DNA of 61,967 nt. It comes from Salinactinospora qingdaonensis. GTDB taxonomy: Bacteria > Actinomycetota > Actinomycetes > Streptosporangiales > Streptosporangiaceae. The DNA is taken from contig NZ_BAABDD010000028.1 in the NCBI RefSeq assembly GCF_039539445.1, positions 1-61,967 on the forward strand, in the 5' to 3' direction. Below, piece after piece: positions 15,556 to 24,551 of the stretch. Every line of letters begins with the position of its first letter. The first letter of the stretch is position 1. The notes below the pieces were generated by a model. The model did no database searches, had not been told where the DNA came from, and worked only from the letters and a program-made list of their open reading frames with translations. The position numbers and the translations under genes are program-made.

Positions 15556-16566
15556 CTAGGGGCGCTCGGGTGACTCCGCGTCTCGGCTCACCTGTCTCAT
15601 CGCCGCGCTGTCCTCCCGTCCGAACCTCTCTTCCAGTTCCTCGGGGGCGGCGTCGACGTCGATACGCTCCAGAGGCGCGCCCCGCGCGCTCTCGATCGCC
15701 CCCAGGCGGCGCAGGGCACGGTCGTTGGCGTACTTCATCAGGTCCTCGGTCGACAGATCGTGGCTGCCCTTGATGTTGGGACTGTTGGACAGGTTGACGG
15801 TAGACATCACGTGCGGCAGCAGTTCGTGGAGCCGGTCCTCGACGAGCTGCCAGTTGGCGTCGTCGGCGGCCACATGCCGCCGGCACGTGAAGGTGCCCCA
15901 CGCCATGTGGCGGCGCTCGTCCTCGCTGATGCGCTTGATGATCTCGCGCATGCCGGGGAAGATGCCACGCGCGGTGCAGATGTGGTTCCAGGAGTGGTAT
16001 CCGGTCAGCGCCAGCGACCCCTCGATGATGTGGTTGTAGGTGACCGAAGCCCGGATCTGGTTGGCGGGGCTGGGGTCGTCGTTGAGGGAGGACAGCGCGG
16101 CCGGCAGCTCCTCGTAGAACAAAAACCGGTAGCCGGCGTTCTTTTGGACGTAACGGTGCAGGTCAGTGTCGATGCCCAACGCATCCAGCCACATCCGAAA
16201 CGCTTGGAGGTGTTTGGCCTCTTCAAACGCGAACTGGGTGAGGTACATCTCGTCGTTCAGCCGCCCTTCGGCCGCCATGGCGCGGACGAAGGGCTGGATG
16301 TCCTCGGTGACGGCTTCCTCACCCGCGACAAACACCGCGCACAGCCGCAGAATACGTTTCTGGACGGGCTCGGGGAGGCTGTGCCAGTCCTCGGCGTCGC
16401 GGCTCATGTCGATGTCGGCGGGGTTCCAGAACTTGGCGTTGCCTTTCTCGAACAGTCGCAGCGGAAAGGAGTCCCAATTCAGGCCCCCGGCTCGCAGCGA
16501 GTGGAAACCGCTGCGGCCGGTGGATGAGGTGCCGGTTGTGGTCTCGTTCTCGGGGGGTGGCGCCAT
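15556..16566 (-). CDS. R2-like ligand-binding oxidase (R2lox)
   Basis: A 336-residue ferritin-like protein, often mislabelled as ribonucleotide reductase beta subunit. All six metal ligands are present: Glu83, Glu116, His119, Glu182, Glu217 and His220. Val86 and Tyr177, which form the ether cross-link in this family, are also there; every position is offset by 15 from the Mycobacterium tuberculosis R2lox numbering. These proteins assemble a Mn/Fe cofactor, bind a long-chain fatty acid and perform an unknown two-electron oxidation. A separate large reductase subunit is absent here, consistent with this. It is convergent with groEL and divergent from the next membrane protein. Confidence 0.88.
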   Translation of the reverse strand: MAPPPENETTTGTSSTGRSGFHSLRAGGLNWDSFPLRLFEKGNAKFWNPADIDMSRDAEDWHSLPEPVQKRILRLCAVFVAGEEAVTEDIQPFVRAMAAEGRLNDEMYLTQFAFEEAKHLQAFRMWLDALGIDTDLHRYVQKNAGYRFLFYEELPAALSSLNDDPSPANQIRASVTYNHIIEGSLALTGYHSWNHICTARGIFPGMREIIKRISEDERRHMAWGTFTCRRHVAADDANWQLVEDRLHELLPHVMSTVNLSNSPNIKGSHDLSTEDLMKYANDRALRRLGAIESARGAPLERIDVDAAPEELEERFGREDSAAMRQVSRDAESPERP

Positions 16567-16714
16567 TGGTTCTCATCCTCCAGTTCGGTCTGTTGGCACT
16601 ATCATTCGACACTTCTCTCCGCTACGTAAATCTCGGTGTGGTCGGAGGGGTGAACTCCGTTTGTCGTGATCCGCTCGGGCCGTCGCGTCCGGCGCGAAAC
16701 GGTACGGTCGGGAG

Positions 16715-17086
16715 GTGTCATCCACCCGGGGTCATCCGAGACCGGCTGTGGCCGCTCTGACAGCCGCGCCATCGTGGCTCCTGCTGCTGTGCGATCTGGC
16801 GCTGGCGGCTACTTACCTGTTGTTCGTGCTCACCGACTGGGGAGACAACGTGTTCTGTGGCAAGCCCAGCGGCCCCGACTACGCGGGATGCGTCGACCAG
16901 ATGGCGCTGTTCGCCGTCGCTTCGCTCATCCCGGCACTGCTCGCGCTCACCCTCATGGTCTCAGCTTTCCTCGCCCCGAGCTTGCGTGAGCGCCCGGAAC
17001 TGCGCACCCGGACATTGGGCTACTCTTTCATGGCCTGGCTCATCGCCGGCTTCACCTTCATCCTCGGCGGTCTGCCCTCGGTGTGA
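16715..17086 (+). CDS. Small membrane protein, three to four transmembrane segments
   Basis: About 123 residues from GTG 16715, or 112 from GTG 16748; neither start has an ideal ribosome site. Hydrophobic segments lie near residues 19-41, 62-84 and 100-120. The loop between the first two holds two Cys (NVFCGKPSGPDYAGC), possibly a disulfide outside the membrane. I recognise no family. It is divergent from R2lox with a 150-bp gap. Confidence 0.65.
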   Translation: MSSTRGHPRPAVAALTAAPSWLLLLCDLALAATYLLFVLTDWGDNVFCGKPSGPDYAGCVDQMALFAVASLIPALLALTLMVSAFLAPSLRERPELRTRTLGYSFMAWLIAGFTFILGGLPSV

Positions 17087-17405
17087 GCCCACGTGGGCGC
17101 GGCAACCGAGCGGTGCCGTGGTGCTACGCACTCACGAGCGTGCCGTTATGCGTCGCTTTCGCCGCCAAGAGCGACAGCCGGAACCAGCCGCCTCGCCCAG
17201 GCTCTCGGCGACAAGATCGTCCCTTGCTCAGGGAGAGAACCGGCGAAGACACATCTTCCCTCCGCAGCGTCGCCGAAAGTGAGGCTGTCGCCTACGGTGG
17301 TCCCTCGCCGTCAGCCGGCATGCACGACAAATCCTTCATAACTGGTTATCATATGCATGGTTTTTGTTTCGGGTTTCTTCAATCCAACGGGGAAGGGACG
17401 AGGTC
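17087..17405. other. Intergenic region before the FadR-type regulator
   Basis: About 320 bp with no supported gene. The last 70 bp are AT-rich (around TAACTGGTTATCATATG), probably the regulator's promoter. No perfect operator symmetry is seen. Confidence 0.4.
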
Positions 17406-18152
17406 GTGGTAGCCGCCAACCGAGCGCGTCCCCAAAAAACAGCGATGATCATCGCGCAGCGTATCGTCGCTGATATGAAAGCCCAGGGGCTCACCGCGGG
17501 CGACAAACTCCCCTCTGAGCGCGCCATGCTCGAGGAGTACAGCGTCGGCCGAGGAACCCTGCGGGAAGCCCTGCGCTATCTCGAACTCCAGGGGACCCTC
17601 ACCCTCAAGCCGGGGCCGGGAGGCGGGCCGGTCGTAGCCAGCCCCGACGCTTCCCACCTCGCCGCCAACCTGATGCTGCTGCTACAGTTCGCTCAGGCGC
17701 CATACCGGGTCATCATGGAGGCCCGCAACGCCCTCGAACCGGTCATGGCCACCCTCGCCGCCGAGCGTATGGACGCCGACGACCTGGCCCGCCTCGGGGA
17801 GACCGTCACCAACATGCGCGACAACCTTGCGGACCGCGCGACCTTCCTAGCGGCCAACAAGGGGTTCCACGACATCATCGCCTGGTCCTCCGGCAACGCC
17901 CTCTTCGGCTACCTCGTCGACGCCATCCTCGGCATGCTCGACGGCACGGTACTCGGCATTGACTACCCCCTCCACCGCCGCGGCGCCATCCTGGAGGCTC
18001 ACGAGAAGGTCTATCAAGCGCTGAGCAGCCAAGACCCCACCCTGGCGGGCGAGGCTATGCGCGACCACATCATGGAGTACACCCGCTACGCCGAGGTCAA
18101 GTACCCCGAGTTGCTCACCCAAGAAGTCTCCTGGGACCAGGTGTTGGCCTGA
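17406..18152 (+). CDS. FadR-subfamily GntR transcriptional regulator
   Basis: A 248-residue protein with a GntR winged helix (about residues 10-80: DKLPSERAMLEEYSVGRGTLREAL, split as DKLPSERAMLEEYSV and GRGTLREALRYLE). An all-helical FCD/FadR-C domain follows (about 90-235) with Asp/His residues (RNALEPVMA, FHDIIAWSSGN, AMRDHIMEYTRYAE) of the metal/ligand pocket. GTG 17406 is chosen because GGGGAAGGGACGAGG lies just upstream; the ATG at 17364 would be in the leader. The effector is unknown. No catabolic genes adjoin, so its targets are probably elsewhere. Confidence 0.85.
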   Translation: MVAANRARPQKTAMIIAQRIVADMKAQGLTAGDKLPSERAMLEEYSVGRGTLREALRYLELQGTLTLKPGPGGGPVVASPDASHLAANLMLLLQFAQAPYRVIMEARNALEPVMATLAAERMDADDLARLGETVTNMRDNLADRATFLAANKGFHDIIAWSSGNALFGYLVDAILGMLDGTVLGIDYPLHRRGAILEAHEKVYQALSSQDPTLAGEAMRDHIMEYTRYAEVKYPELLTQEVSWDQVLA

Positions 18153-18220
18153 GCCCTTTCCGGGGCGGCGCACTCGCCCATGCGCACCGGCGGTTTCCCG
18201 ACGTCGCCGTTTCGCCGCCG

Positions 18221-18637
18221 CTACCAGTTCGTCACGGGCACGATTCCCTCCACCCACGAGCCGGCCTGCGTCAGCACCACGAAGGAGAGGATGAACATGA
18301 CCGCGAACATGACCCCCGCGGCTCCCAGGCAGTACCAGGAGTAACGGGTCAACGTCTCCGCCTCCAGGTAACGTCCCCGATCGCGCTTGTGGGCCGCACG
18401 GATCGCCAACACCATGCCCAAGACGCCGAAGATCCAGTTGAAGCAGCACAGAAACGTCAAGGCGTGCACGATCAGCGCCATGGTGGAACTGCTCGACCCC
18501 CCGCTCGGCCGATCCCGGTCATCGGCGCGCTCCTCGGCGTTCTCGCGCGCCGCGTCGTCGCGTGAGCGAGCCCGAGACGAGTCGGAACCGTGGTCGCGGG
18601 GGGAGGAGGCACCGGGGGGCAGCGAGGGGTTGCTCAT
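18221..18637 (-). CDS. Two-pass membrane protein resembling CD225/dispanin (DUF4190-like)
   Basis: 138 residues. The first 48 are charged, Arg/Asp/Ser-rich and probably disordered. They are followed by TM1 (about 52-75, ALIVHALTFLCCFNWIFGVLG), a short positive loop ending RYLEAETLTRYSW and TM2 (about 99-122). The CC pair before TM1's end and the inter-helix loop resemble bacterial CD225/dispanin-like domains. Function unknown. AGGGACC precedes the ATG. Confidence 0.7.
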   Translation of the reverse strand: MSNPSLPPGASSPRDHGSDSSRARSRDDAARENAEERADDRDRPSGGSSSSTMALIVHALTFLCCFNWIFGVLGMVLAIRAAHKRDRGRYLEAETLTRYSWYCLGAAGVMFAVMFILSFVVLTQAGSWVEGIVPVTNW

Positions 18638-18764
18638 AGGTCCCTATTCCTCTGTGCGGTTTGGGATATCGATGGGTGGGCGTTCTCGCCCTATCTCATC
18701 AGAGATCGGGCCCGCAGCGAGAGTGGGAATCGGGAGAGCAACACCGTCGGCGCCCGGCAGCCAC

Positions 18765-19106
18765 TCAGCCACCGGCTCCATGGAAAACGATGCGTACCGA
18801 GCGCACGCCGCTCAGCGGCGGAATCCACTGAGTGGCGTCCTGTCCGCTGCCCAAGGCGGCCCCCGTGCAGTCGGGGCCGGAGTGGAAGGTGTAGTCGGCC
18901 ACGGGCGTGGAGTCGGCGTAATAGACCATGCGCGGGGCGAACGAGTGGCACCCGCTCGCCACCGCGAGCGTTGTGTGGCCAAGACCGGGGCCCGAGTACA
19001 GCTCCAGGTGGGAATCGGCGGGCTCGGCAGCAGCGGCCGAAGGGCTCAGGGGTGTGAGCACGGCCAAAGCGGCGAGGGGCAGGGGAGTCAGAGCGCGTCG
19101 GCGCAT
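18765..19106 (-). CDS. Small secreted protein, possibly beta/gamma-crystallin-like
   Basis: 113 residues from the ATG at 19106, which has AAGGA 6 nt upstream. The start MRRRALTPLPLAALAV-LTPLSPSAAAA is a clear signal peptide with AxA-type cleavage near residue 26. The mature part repeats a motif: LELYSGPGLG with a following GCHSF, then YTFHSGPDCTG, with two Cys likely to pair. Such doubled Y-x-G-x-G motifs occur in small actinomycete beta/gamma-crystallin-like and I36-type inhibitor proteins. That assignment is tentative. Confidence 0.7.
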   Translation of the reverse strand: MRRRALTPLPLAALAVLTPLSPSAAAAEPADSHLELYSGPGLGHTTLAVASGCHSFAPRMVYYADSTPVADYTFHSGPDCTGAALGSGQDATQWIPPLSGVRSVRIVFHGAGG

Positions 19107-19316
19107 ACGGTTCCTTCGTGACGTTGTGGCTGGAGGCACAACAGCGGCAGTTCCCACTGCCGTTACGGATCGTATCTTTAATATTTCTTTTTGTGTTCAT
19201 CGGATGGTTGGTAAGTGTCGGCCGGGCCCGTCACAGGAGGGGTAAATCCTTGGCAAGGTAACTGTTGAGCTGGTGTTTCGTGGGGGTGGTGAGGTGACTC
19301 GCCGGGTATTGATAGA

Positions 19317-19359
19317 ACCGCGTTCCGTTTCGGTCGGCCTGCCGCCGCCGGAACGCGGT
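19317..19359. terminator. Hairpin with 11-bp perfect stem
   Basis: ACCGCGTTCCG at 19317-19327 pairs with CGGAACGCGGT at 19349-19359. Terminator or other RNA structure; which transcript it belongs to is unclear. Confidence 0.5.
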
Positions 19360-19489
19360 GGTCGCCGCAGATCGGCCGAGCCAGCCACGCGGGCCTCCCA
19401 CATGGCGCGACCATCCGTCCAACGGCATTCCGGAGCCGCCGGCTCCCGTCCCACAACTCCGCAACCAGCGGCACCGGGGATGTCGTTAA

Positions 19490-19522
19490 GGGAGACCCGG
19501 CCGAATGCGGACCGGGTCTCCC
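19490..19522. terminator. Hairpin with 11-bp perfect stem and 11-nt loop
   Basis: GGGAGACCCGG at 19490-19500 pairs with CCGGGTCTCCC at 19512-19522. Terminator-like, without a T-run. Confidence 0.5.
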
Positions 19523-19763
19523 GCCCGCGGTCGACGCAGGGAGAGCACAATCGATAAGGAGTGGCCGCTTATGGCCGGTCGTTTGGTGCCTTTTGTGCTT
19601 TTTACGGGCATGTAGCTACTCGCTTGATGAGAGCGCGGCGCATTAGCCTGAAACTGGCCCTGTGGGAAGATGGGGCCTTAGGAGGCCAAGCGAGCAAGCG
19701 CCGGTGCACGGTAGCTCGCGGGCCTCCATTCTTGGTCCGACGGCGAAAGCGATGAGGTCACAC

Positions 19764-20147
19764 GTGCCCACCGGCAAGGTCAAGTGGTACGACAGCGAAA
19801 AGGGCTTCGGCTTTCTCACGCGCGATGACGGCGGTGAGGTGTTCGTTCACTCTTCCGCGCTGCCCGCGGGAGCCACCTCGCTGCGGCCCGGCCAGCGCGT
19901 CGAGTTCGGTGTCGTCGAAGGCCGAAAAGGCGCTCAGGCGCTCCAGTTGAAGCTGCTCGATACCCCTCGTTCCGTCTCCAAGGCGATGCGTAAGAAACCC
20001 GAAGAGATGGTCGTCATCGTCGAGGACCTCATCAAGCTCCTCGACGGCATCTCAGGCACCTATCGCAGGGGCAAGCACCCCGACCGCCGCGAAGCCGCCA
20101 AGATCGCGCAGGTACTGCGCGTGGTCGCCGACGATCTGGAGGCGTGA
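19764..20147 (+). CDS. Cold-shock domain protein with a C-terminal extension
   Basis: 127 residues. The first 65 form a cold-shock domain (GKVKWYDSEKGFGFLTRDDG, VFVHSSAL) with RNP1/RNP2 aromatics for single-stranded nucleic acid. The remaining 60 form a charged helical extension (KKPEEMVVIVEDLIKLLDGI...). This is the long Csp form that sits next to groEL2 and DUF3027 in Streptomyces; here groEL is about 4.3 kb away. GTG 19764 has GAGG 6 nt before it; ATG 19752 is an alternative. Probably an RNA chaperone. Confidence 0.88.
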   Translation: MPTGKVKWYDSEKGFGFLTRDDGGEVFVHSSALPAGATSLRPGQRVEFGVVEGRKGAQALQLKLLDTPRSVSKAMRKKPEEMVVIVEDLIKLLDGISGTYRRGKHPDRREAAKIAQVLRVVADDLEA

Positions 20148-20224
20148 GCCCCAGCCTCGCCCTCCTCTCCTCCCACCAGGCAGTCCTGTGAGGCTCGCGT
20201 AACGGTCGGCTATCGATCCCCCTG

Positions 20225-21067
20225 ATGGTCATGTCGGCACTGGTAATCAGCGAAAATGGAAATGTGAGCCGTACCCGTCGTTCGACACCAGACAAGGCAT
20301 GTACCGAGGCGGTAGACCTCGCCCGAACCGCCGCCGTCGATATCGGACGTCCGGAGTGGGTTGGCGAGCACCTCTCCGCCAGCGTTGAAGGAGATCGGCT
20401 GGTCACGCACCTCTTCGAGTGCCTTGACCCCGCCTACCCCGGATGGCGTTACGCCGTGACGGTCGTGCGCGCCGCGCGCGCCAAGCGCGTCACCGTCAAC
20501 GAGGCCGTGCTACTGCCCGGCTCCGATGCCCTCCTCGCCCCCGAGTGGCTGCCGTGGAAGGAACGCCTGCGCCCCGGCGACGTCGGCGTGGGCGACCTGC
20601 TGCCCAGTGCGGTGGATGACGACCGCCTGATGCCGGGCTACGCCCAGGTTCCCGCCGGCGAGGAGGACGAAGAAGGCGTCGACAAACAGATGTTTTGGGA
20701 GCTGGGGCTGGGCCGAGCCCGTGTCCTGTCCGAGAGCGGGCGCGAGGCCGCCGCCGAACGCTGGTACCAGGGACCCGCCGGACCCAACAACCCTATCGCC
20801 AACGCCGCCCCGGCCCCCTGCGCCACCTGTGGCTTCATGACACCCCTGGCCGGGGAGTTCCGCCAGATGTTCGGCGTGTGCGCCAACGAGTACGCGCCCG
20901 ACGACGGCCGCGTCGTGTCCATGGACCATGGCTGCGGCGCCCACTCCGAGGCCTCCCTGCCCACGGAAGCTCCCGAACCGGCCCCGCCCGTCGTCGACGA
21001 GATGGGCTATGACCACATCGTCTTCGACGACACCAGCGAACTCGAACTCGTGACCTCCGACAGTTGA
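20225..21067 (+). CDS. DUF3027 family protein
   Basis: An acidic 280-residue actinobacterial protein of unknown function, matching DUF3027 through residues about 20-245 (TPDKACTEAVDLARTAA, LPWKERLRPGDVGVGDLLP, RWYQGPAGPNNPIANAAP). A central CATCG and later Cys residues may bind metal. The start is unsure: ATG 20225 lacks a ribosome site, and GTG 20264 is closer to the usual family start. It follows the cold-shock gene on the same strand. Confidence 0.85.
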   Translation: MVMSALVISENGNVSRTRRSTPDKACTEAVDLARTAAVDIGRPEWVGEHLSASVEGDRLVTHLFECLDPAYPGWRYAVTVVRAARAKRVTVNEAVLLPGSDALLAPEWLPWKERLRPGDVGVGDLLPSAVDDDRLMPGYAQVPAGEEDEEGVDKQMFWELGLGRARVLSESGREAAAERWYQGPAGPNNPIANAAPAPCATCGFMTPLAGEFRQMFGVCANEYAPDDGRVVSMDHGCGAHSEASLPTEAPEPAPPVVDEMGYDHIVFDDTSELELVTSDS

Positions 21068-21107
21068 CCCTGCCTCGAACCGCGTCGGCGCCGCCCACCC
21101 TGCGGGG

Positions 21108-24100
21108 CTACAGCGGCGGCCCGGCGTTATCCATATCGGCTTCGGCCAGCAACTCGCCCACGGTCTGCGGGTCGCGCAGCACAGCCGTCACGACGTGGCG
21201 CTTCTCCCACTGCCCCGACGCCCACGCCAGCGCCCGCGCCAACCCGTCGGTGGTGGCGGCGCGCACCGTACCCTCGGTGTAGCGCCACTCCACCGCTGTG
21301 CCGTCGACGAGCAGCTCGTCGTGGTGCAGGTAGGTGAGGAGGGCGGTGTCCAGGAACGCCCGCACCTCATCGGGGACGGGCCGTACCTCCCCGGTCGAGG
21401 CCGCGCTGCCCGTCACCGTCACGCTGCCTTCAATCTCCTCGCTGGCCAATGCCACGTCCAGCACGTCGGCCAGTGCGGCACACCGGTCGGCCGCCACGAG
21501 AATCGCAGGCCGGCCTCCCAGCAGCGGCAGCAGATCCGGCGCGTCGACCACCACCGTCTCCTCGGCGTCGGCCACCATGGTCTCTCCCGTGGCCGGGCTC
21601 ACCGCCCGTACCCGCTCCGGAACGTTCACCCGCTCGGGGTCCACCTCGGCCAGCGCCCGCCACAGGTGCCGTAGCGCCTCCCGCGACACTTCCCGCCGCG
21701 GGTCGGCCATCCGTTCCAGCAGCTCATCGGGGCCGTCACGCTCGGCCAACAACTCCGACACCGTCGCACGCACCCCCAGTGCCCGCGCCAATACCGCGTC
21801 CACCCTCTCGGGCACCTCGTCGTAGAGCCCGCGCAGCTCCGCCGCCGCGTCGGGCATGCGCAGCTCCACCGGGCGCCGCCCCGCCAACAGTGCCCCGGTC
21901 CGCAGCCACCACGCCGTGTAGGAGGGCACGTCCACCGAGCGTCCGTCGCCGCGCAGCACCCGCGTGGGTTCCACGACGGCCCCGCGTGTCTGCGGCGCTG
22001 CCAGCAGCTCCAGCGCTTGCGGCCAGCGGTCCTCACGAACGAATTCCAGGTCGCGCACCCCCACCAGCTCGGGCACCACCGGCGGTACCCCGTCGCCCCC
22101 GGCCTGCTCCGCAACCTCCTCGCCCCACTCCTCGACGCCGTCCAGCGCCAGATCTTCGAGACTCTCCCGCAGCGCTGCCCCCAGCGTCACGTCCGTGCGC
22201 CGCCACAGCGTGAAGGAGCGCACCACCCCCACCGCCTCCAGCGGCTCCGCGCCGTGGCGCGCCACCACCTCGCGCGCCACGACACCGAAGGGAGCGTCCG
22301 CGACGAAAATCTCGCGCAGCGGACTGTCGGGCAACAACAACTCGCCAGCGACGGAATAGCCCCCCTCGTCGTCGGGCAGCGCCAGTTCCGCCAACCACGG
22401 CTCGTCGTCGGCCGTCACCCCCGAAACCGCGACCAGCCTTAGCACAACTTCGGCGATCGTGTCGGGGGCGTCGGCCTCCAACGAGTTCTCCACCGCGGCC
22501 CGCGTCGCCGCGTCGGTCACGATCGCCCGGTTTCCCGCCTCGACGGCCCCCAACCGCACCAGCAGCGGATCGACCGCGTGCGGATGGACCAGCCGCAGCC
22601 CCAACGGAGCGAGCTGCCGCGCCGGAGGTGTCCCGGGCCCCACCGCCTCACCCGCGGGCACAAGCAACCCGCGTGGCCCGCGCACGAGCCGGCCGTCCGC
22701 CAGCGGCACCGGCAGCGCGCCCAGCTCGGCGAGATCCCAGCCGTGCTGCCCCGCTGCGCGCAGCGCCGCGTACAGTTCCGCCCACCATCGGGGCTCCCGG
22801 TCGAGGTCAGCGAGCAGGTCGGCCAGCTCGGCAAGCCCGATGTGGCGCAGCCGCAGCCGCGCCAGCCCCGGGTGGCGGAAATTCCACTCCCCGGGCAGCA
22901 CCGTCGGCAGGATCGGCGCCAGCACCTCTGTCAACTCCGGCCCGCCGGCCACGACGACCGCGTCGCGCGGACGCACCGCCACGTTGCCCGCCGTCACCAG
23001 GAAAGGGGTGTCCAGCATCGGTTCCAGCACCGCCGAGCGGAAACCGACATCGAACTCGCTGCCGCTCATACGTTCCACCGGGATGAGGTCCCAGGTCGCC
23101 CGCGCCGCGAACCGGCACAGTAGCTCACAGAAAGCGTTGGCGGCCACCTCGATCAGCGCGTCGCGGGCGGGGCCGGCGGCCACGCGCCTGCGATCGGGAC
23201 TCAGCGGGAACGACCCGATCAGCAGAGCGGGCACATCGAGCTCGGTGTCGCTGGGCGTGGGCGCGTGCACCACCCGCGGCACATCCGCCGGCAATCCAGC
23301 CACCCCACCCGTCTCGTCCACTGCCACTGCCCAGGTCACCACCCAGTCCAGCCGCTCGCGTTCCTCGACAGGGCGGTCGGCCAGCATCGCCGGATCGAAC
23401 CGGCCGGTGCGGGTGACCGTGCGCCACCGGGTGAGGTGTTCCTGCTCTCCTTCGCGTACCACGGTCACCAGGTCTTCGCCGTTCGTGGGCGCGGCGCCGC
23501 AACTCAAGACGCGCCGCCTTCCCTCGACGTCGATCTCGACCTCGGCCAGGTCGGGCAGCGCCAGCAGTAACGCCTGCCCCGTCTCTGCCAGGAGGTGCGT
23601 GAGGTGCGCGCGAGCGTCATCGTCGCGCAGCACCAACCGCACCACCGTGTCGTACCCCTCAGGTACCGGCTCGGCCGTCTCGAACTCGAACGGCAACCGC
23701 AGCAGCGGTACGTCACCGTCGCGCCGCTTCAACTCCGCGGCCAGCTCTGCCGCGGCCCCGCCGGCGCCGGGCAACCGCTCCTGCACCCACTCCAGCGCCC
23801 GCTCCCGGCTCCACGCCACCGCCCCCTCGCGACTGGAGACGGTGACTTCGTCGCTGAGCGGGACCACCGCCGAGAACCCCACGCCGAAACGTCCCGTGGC
23901 GGCGTCGCCGTCCACAGTGTCGGGGCGCTTGGCCGACGCCCGCAGCGTGCTCAACGACTCCACCCCTTCGCGGGTGAGCGGCGCACCGGTATTCGCGGCA
24001 GTGAACTCCCGCCCCCGCAACGCGAGGCGGAGTCGACCCCGCGTTCCCGCGCGCCGCGCGGCGTCAGCGGCGTTTTGCGCCAGCTCCACGACGACACGGT

Positions 24101-24236
24101 CCCGGTAGCCGCCAAGCGCGTAGTCCTCTTCGGCGTTGGCGTCCTCACGAAACCGGGCCGCGGAGGCCACCCACCCGTCGAGTACACGGCGCCGCACCTC
24201 GGCCGTCTCGAAGGGATCGACCTTTGCCTCGACCAT
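21108..24236 (-). CDS. Large Hsp90-like (sacsin N-terminal type) ATP-binding protein
   Basis: 1042 residues. The N-terminal 200 carry a GHKL ATPase fold: VVVELAQNAADAARRAG (N-box), AANTGAPLTREGVESL, and GRFGVGFSAVVPLSDEV (G-box). The remaining 800 residues are Leu/Arg/Glu-rich without a domain I recognise. Actinobacterial genomes often annotate this as molecular chaperone Hsp90 or sacsin-like. The absence of the normal Hsp90 middle and C-terminal domains makes a true chaperone role uncertain. It is convergent with DUF3027. Confidence 0.82.
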   Translation of the reverse strand: MVEAKVDPFETAEVRRRVLDGWVASAARFREDANAEEDYALGGYRDRVVVELAQNAADAARRAGTRGRLRLALRGREFTAANTGAPLTREGVESLSTLRASAKRPDTVDGDAATGRFGVGFSAVVPLSDEVTVSSREGAVAWSRERALEWVQERLPGAGGAAAELAAELKRRDGDVPLLRLPFEFETAEPVPEGYDTVVRLVLRDDDARAHLTHLLAETGQALLLALPDLAEVEIDVEGRRRVLSCGAAPTNGEDLVTVVREGEQEHLTRWRTVTRTGRFDPAMLADRPVEERERLDWVVTWAVAVDETGGVAGLPADVPRVVHAPTPSDTELDVPALLIGSFPLSPDRRRVAAGPARDALIEVAANAFCELLCRFAARATWDLIPVERMSGSEFDVGFRSAVLEPMLDTPFLVTAGNVAVRPRDAVVVAGGPELTEVLAPILPTVLPGEWNFRHPGLARLRLRHIGLAELADLLADLDREPRWWAELYAALRAAGQHGWDLAELGALPVPLADGRLVRGPRGLLVPAGEAVGPGTPPARQLAPLGLRLVHPHAVDPLLVRLGAVEAGNRAIVTDAATRAAVENSLEADAPDTIAEVVLRLVAVSGVTADDEPWLAELALPDDEGGYSVAGELLLPDSPLREIFVADAPFGVVAREVVARHGAEPLEAVGVVRSFTLWRRTDVTLGAALRESLEDLALDGVEEWGEEVAEQAGGDGVPPVVPELVGVRDLEFVREDRWPQALELLAAPQTRGAVVEPTRVLRGDGRSVDVPSYTAWWLRTGALLAGRRPVELRMPDAAAELRGLYDEVPERVDAVLARALGVRATVSELLAERDGPDELLERMADPRREVSREALRHLWRALAEVDPERVNVPERVRAVSPATGETMVADAEETVVVDAPDLLPLLGGRPAILVAADRCAALADVLDVALASEEIEGSVTVTGSAASTGEVRPVPDEVRAFLDTALLTYLHHDELLVDGTAVEWRYTEGTVRAATTDGLARALAWASGQWEKRHVVTAVLRDPQTVGELLAEADMDNAGPPL

Positions 24237-24551
24237 ATGGGCTCCTCCCGAGTCTGTGCGGCAACTACGCTACGCGACCGACTGCCCGCCGTCCCGCCGG
24301 CTCCCACCGAAACCGGCGCCGAGCGCTCTTTCCGGCGGGCACGCAGGGCACAGCGAACAACATCCTTGCACTCCCCGCCCTACACGCGCTCCACGATCCG
24401 CGCTCGCTTCGACCGGAGCGACCGACAGCCCGGCCCCTCCCGGCGGTACGGTCTCCGGCGCGCTCCCGGCACGCGCGCCACCACCGGCCGCCTTGGGCGG
24501 GTACGGCTCCACCGAGCGAACCCACCGCAGCGCACCGTCCAGCCATCGCGG
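24237..24551. other. Intergenic region between the Hsp90-like gene and the methyltransferase
   Basis: About 315 bp between two leftward genes. Nothing certain is seen. The stretch CGGGCACGCAGGGCACAGCGAACAAC is weakly like the core repeat of the MITE-like elements but too divergent to call. Confidence 0.35.

Larger units (their letters stand above)
19107..19763. other. Gene-free region upstream of the cold-shock gene
   Basis: About 650 bp with no supported coding sequence. It contains two strong hairpins (19317-19359 and 19490-19522). The last 200 bp probably hold the promoter and a leader for the cold-shock gene. Confidence 0.5.

Noticed and set aside
15556..16566. Ribonucleotide reductase beta subunit
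   Set aside because: The Val/Tyr cross-link pair and ligand spacing match R2lox, and no alpha subunit gene accompanies it.
22459..24108. A 549-codon Ser/Arg/Ala-rich rightward frame
   Set aside because: It is antisense to the Hsp90-like gene; low-complexity shadow.
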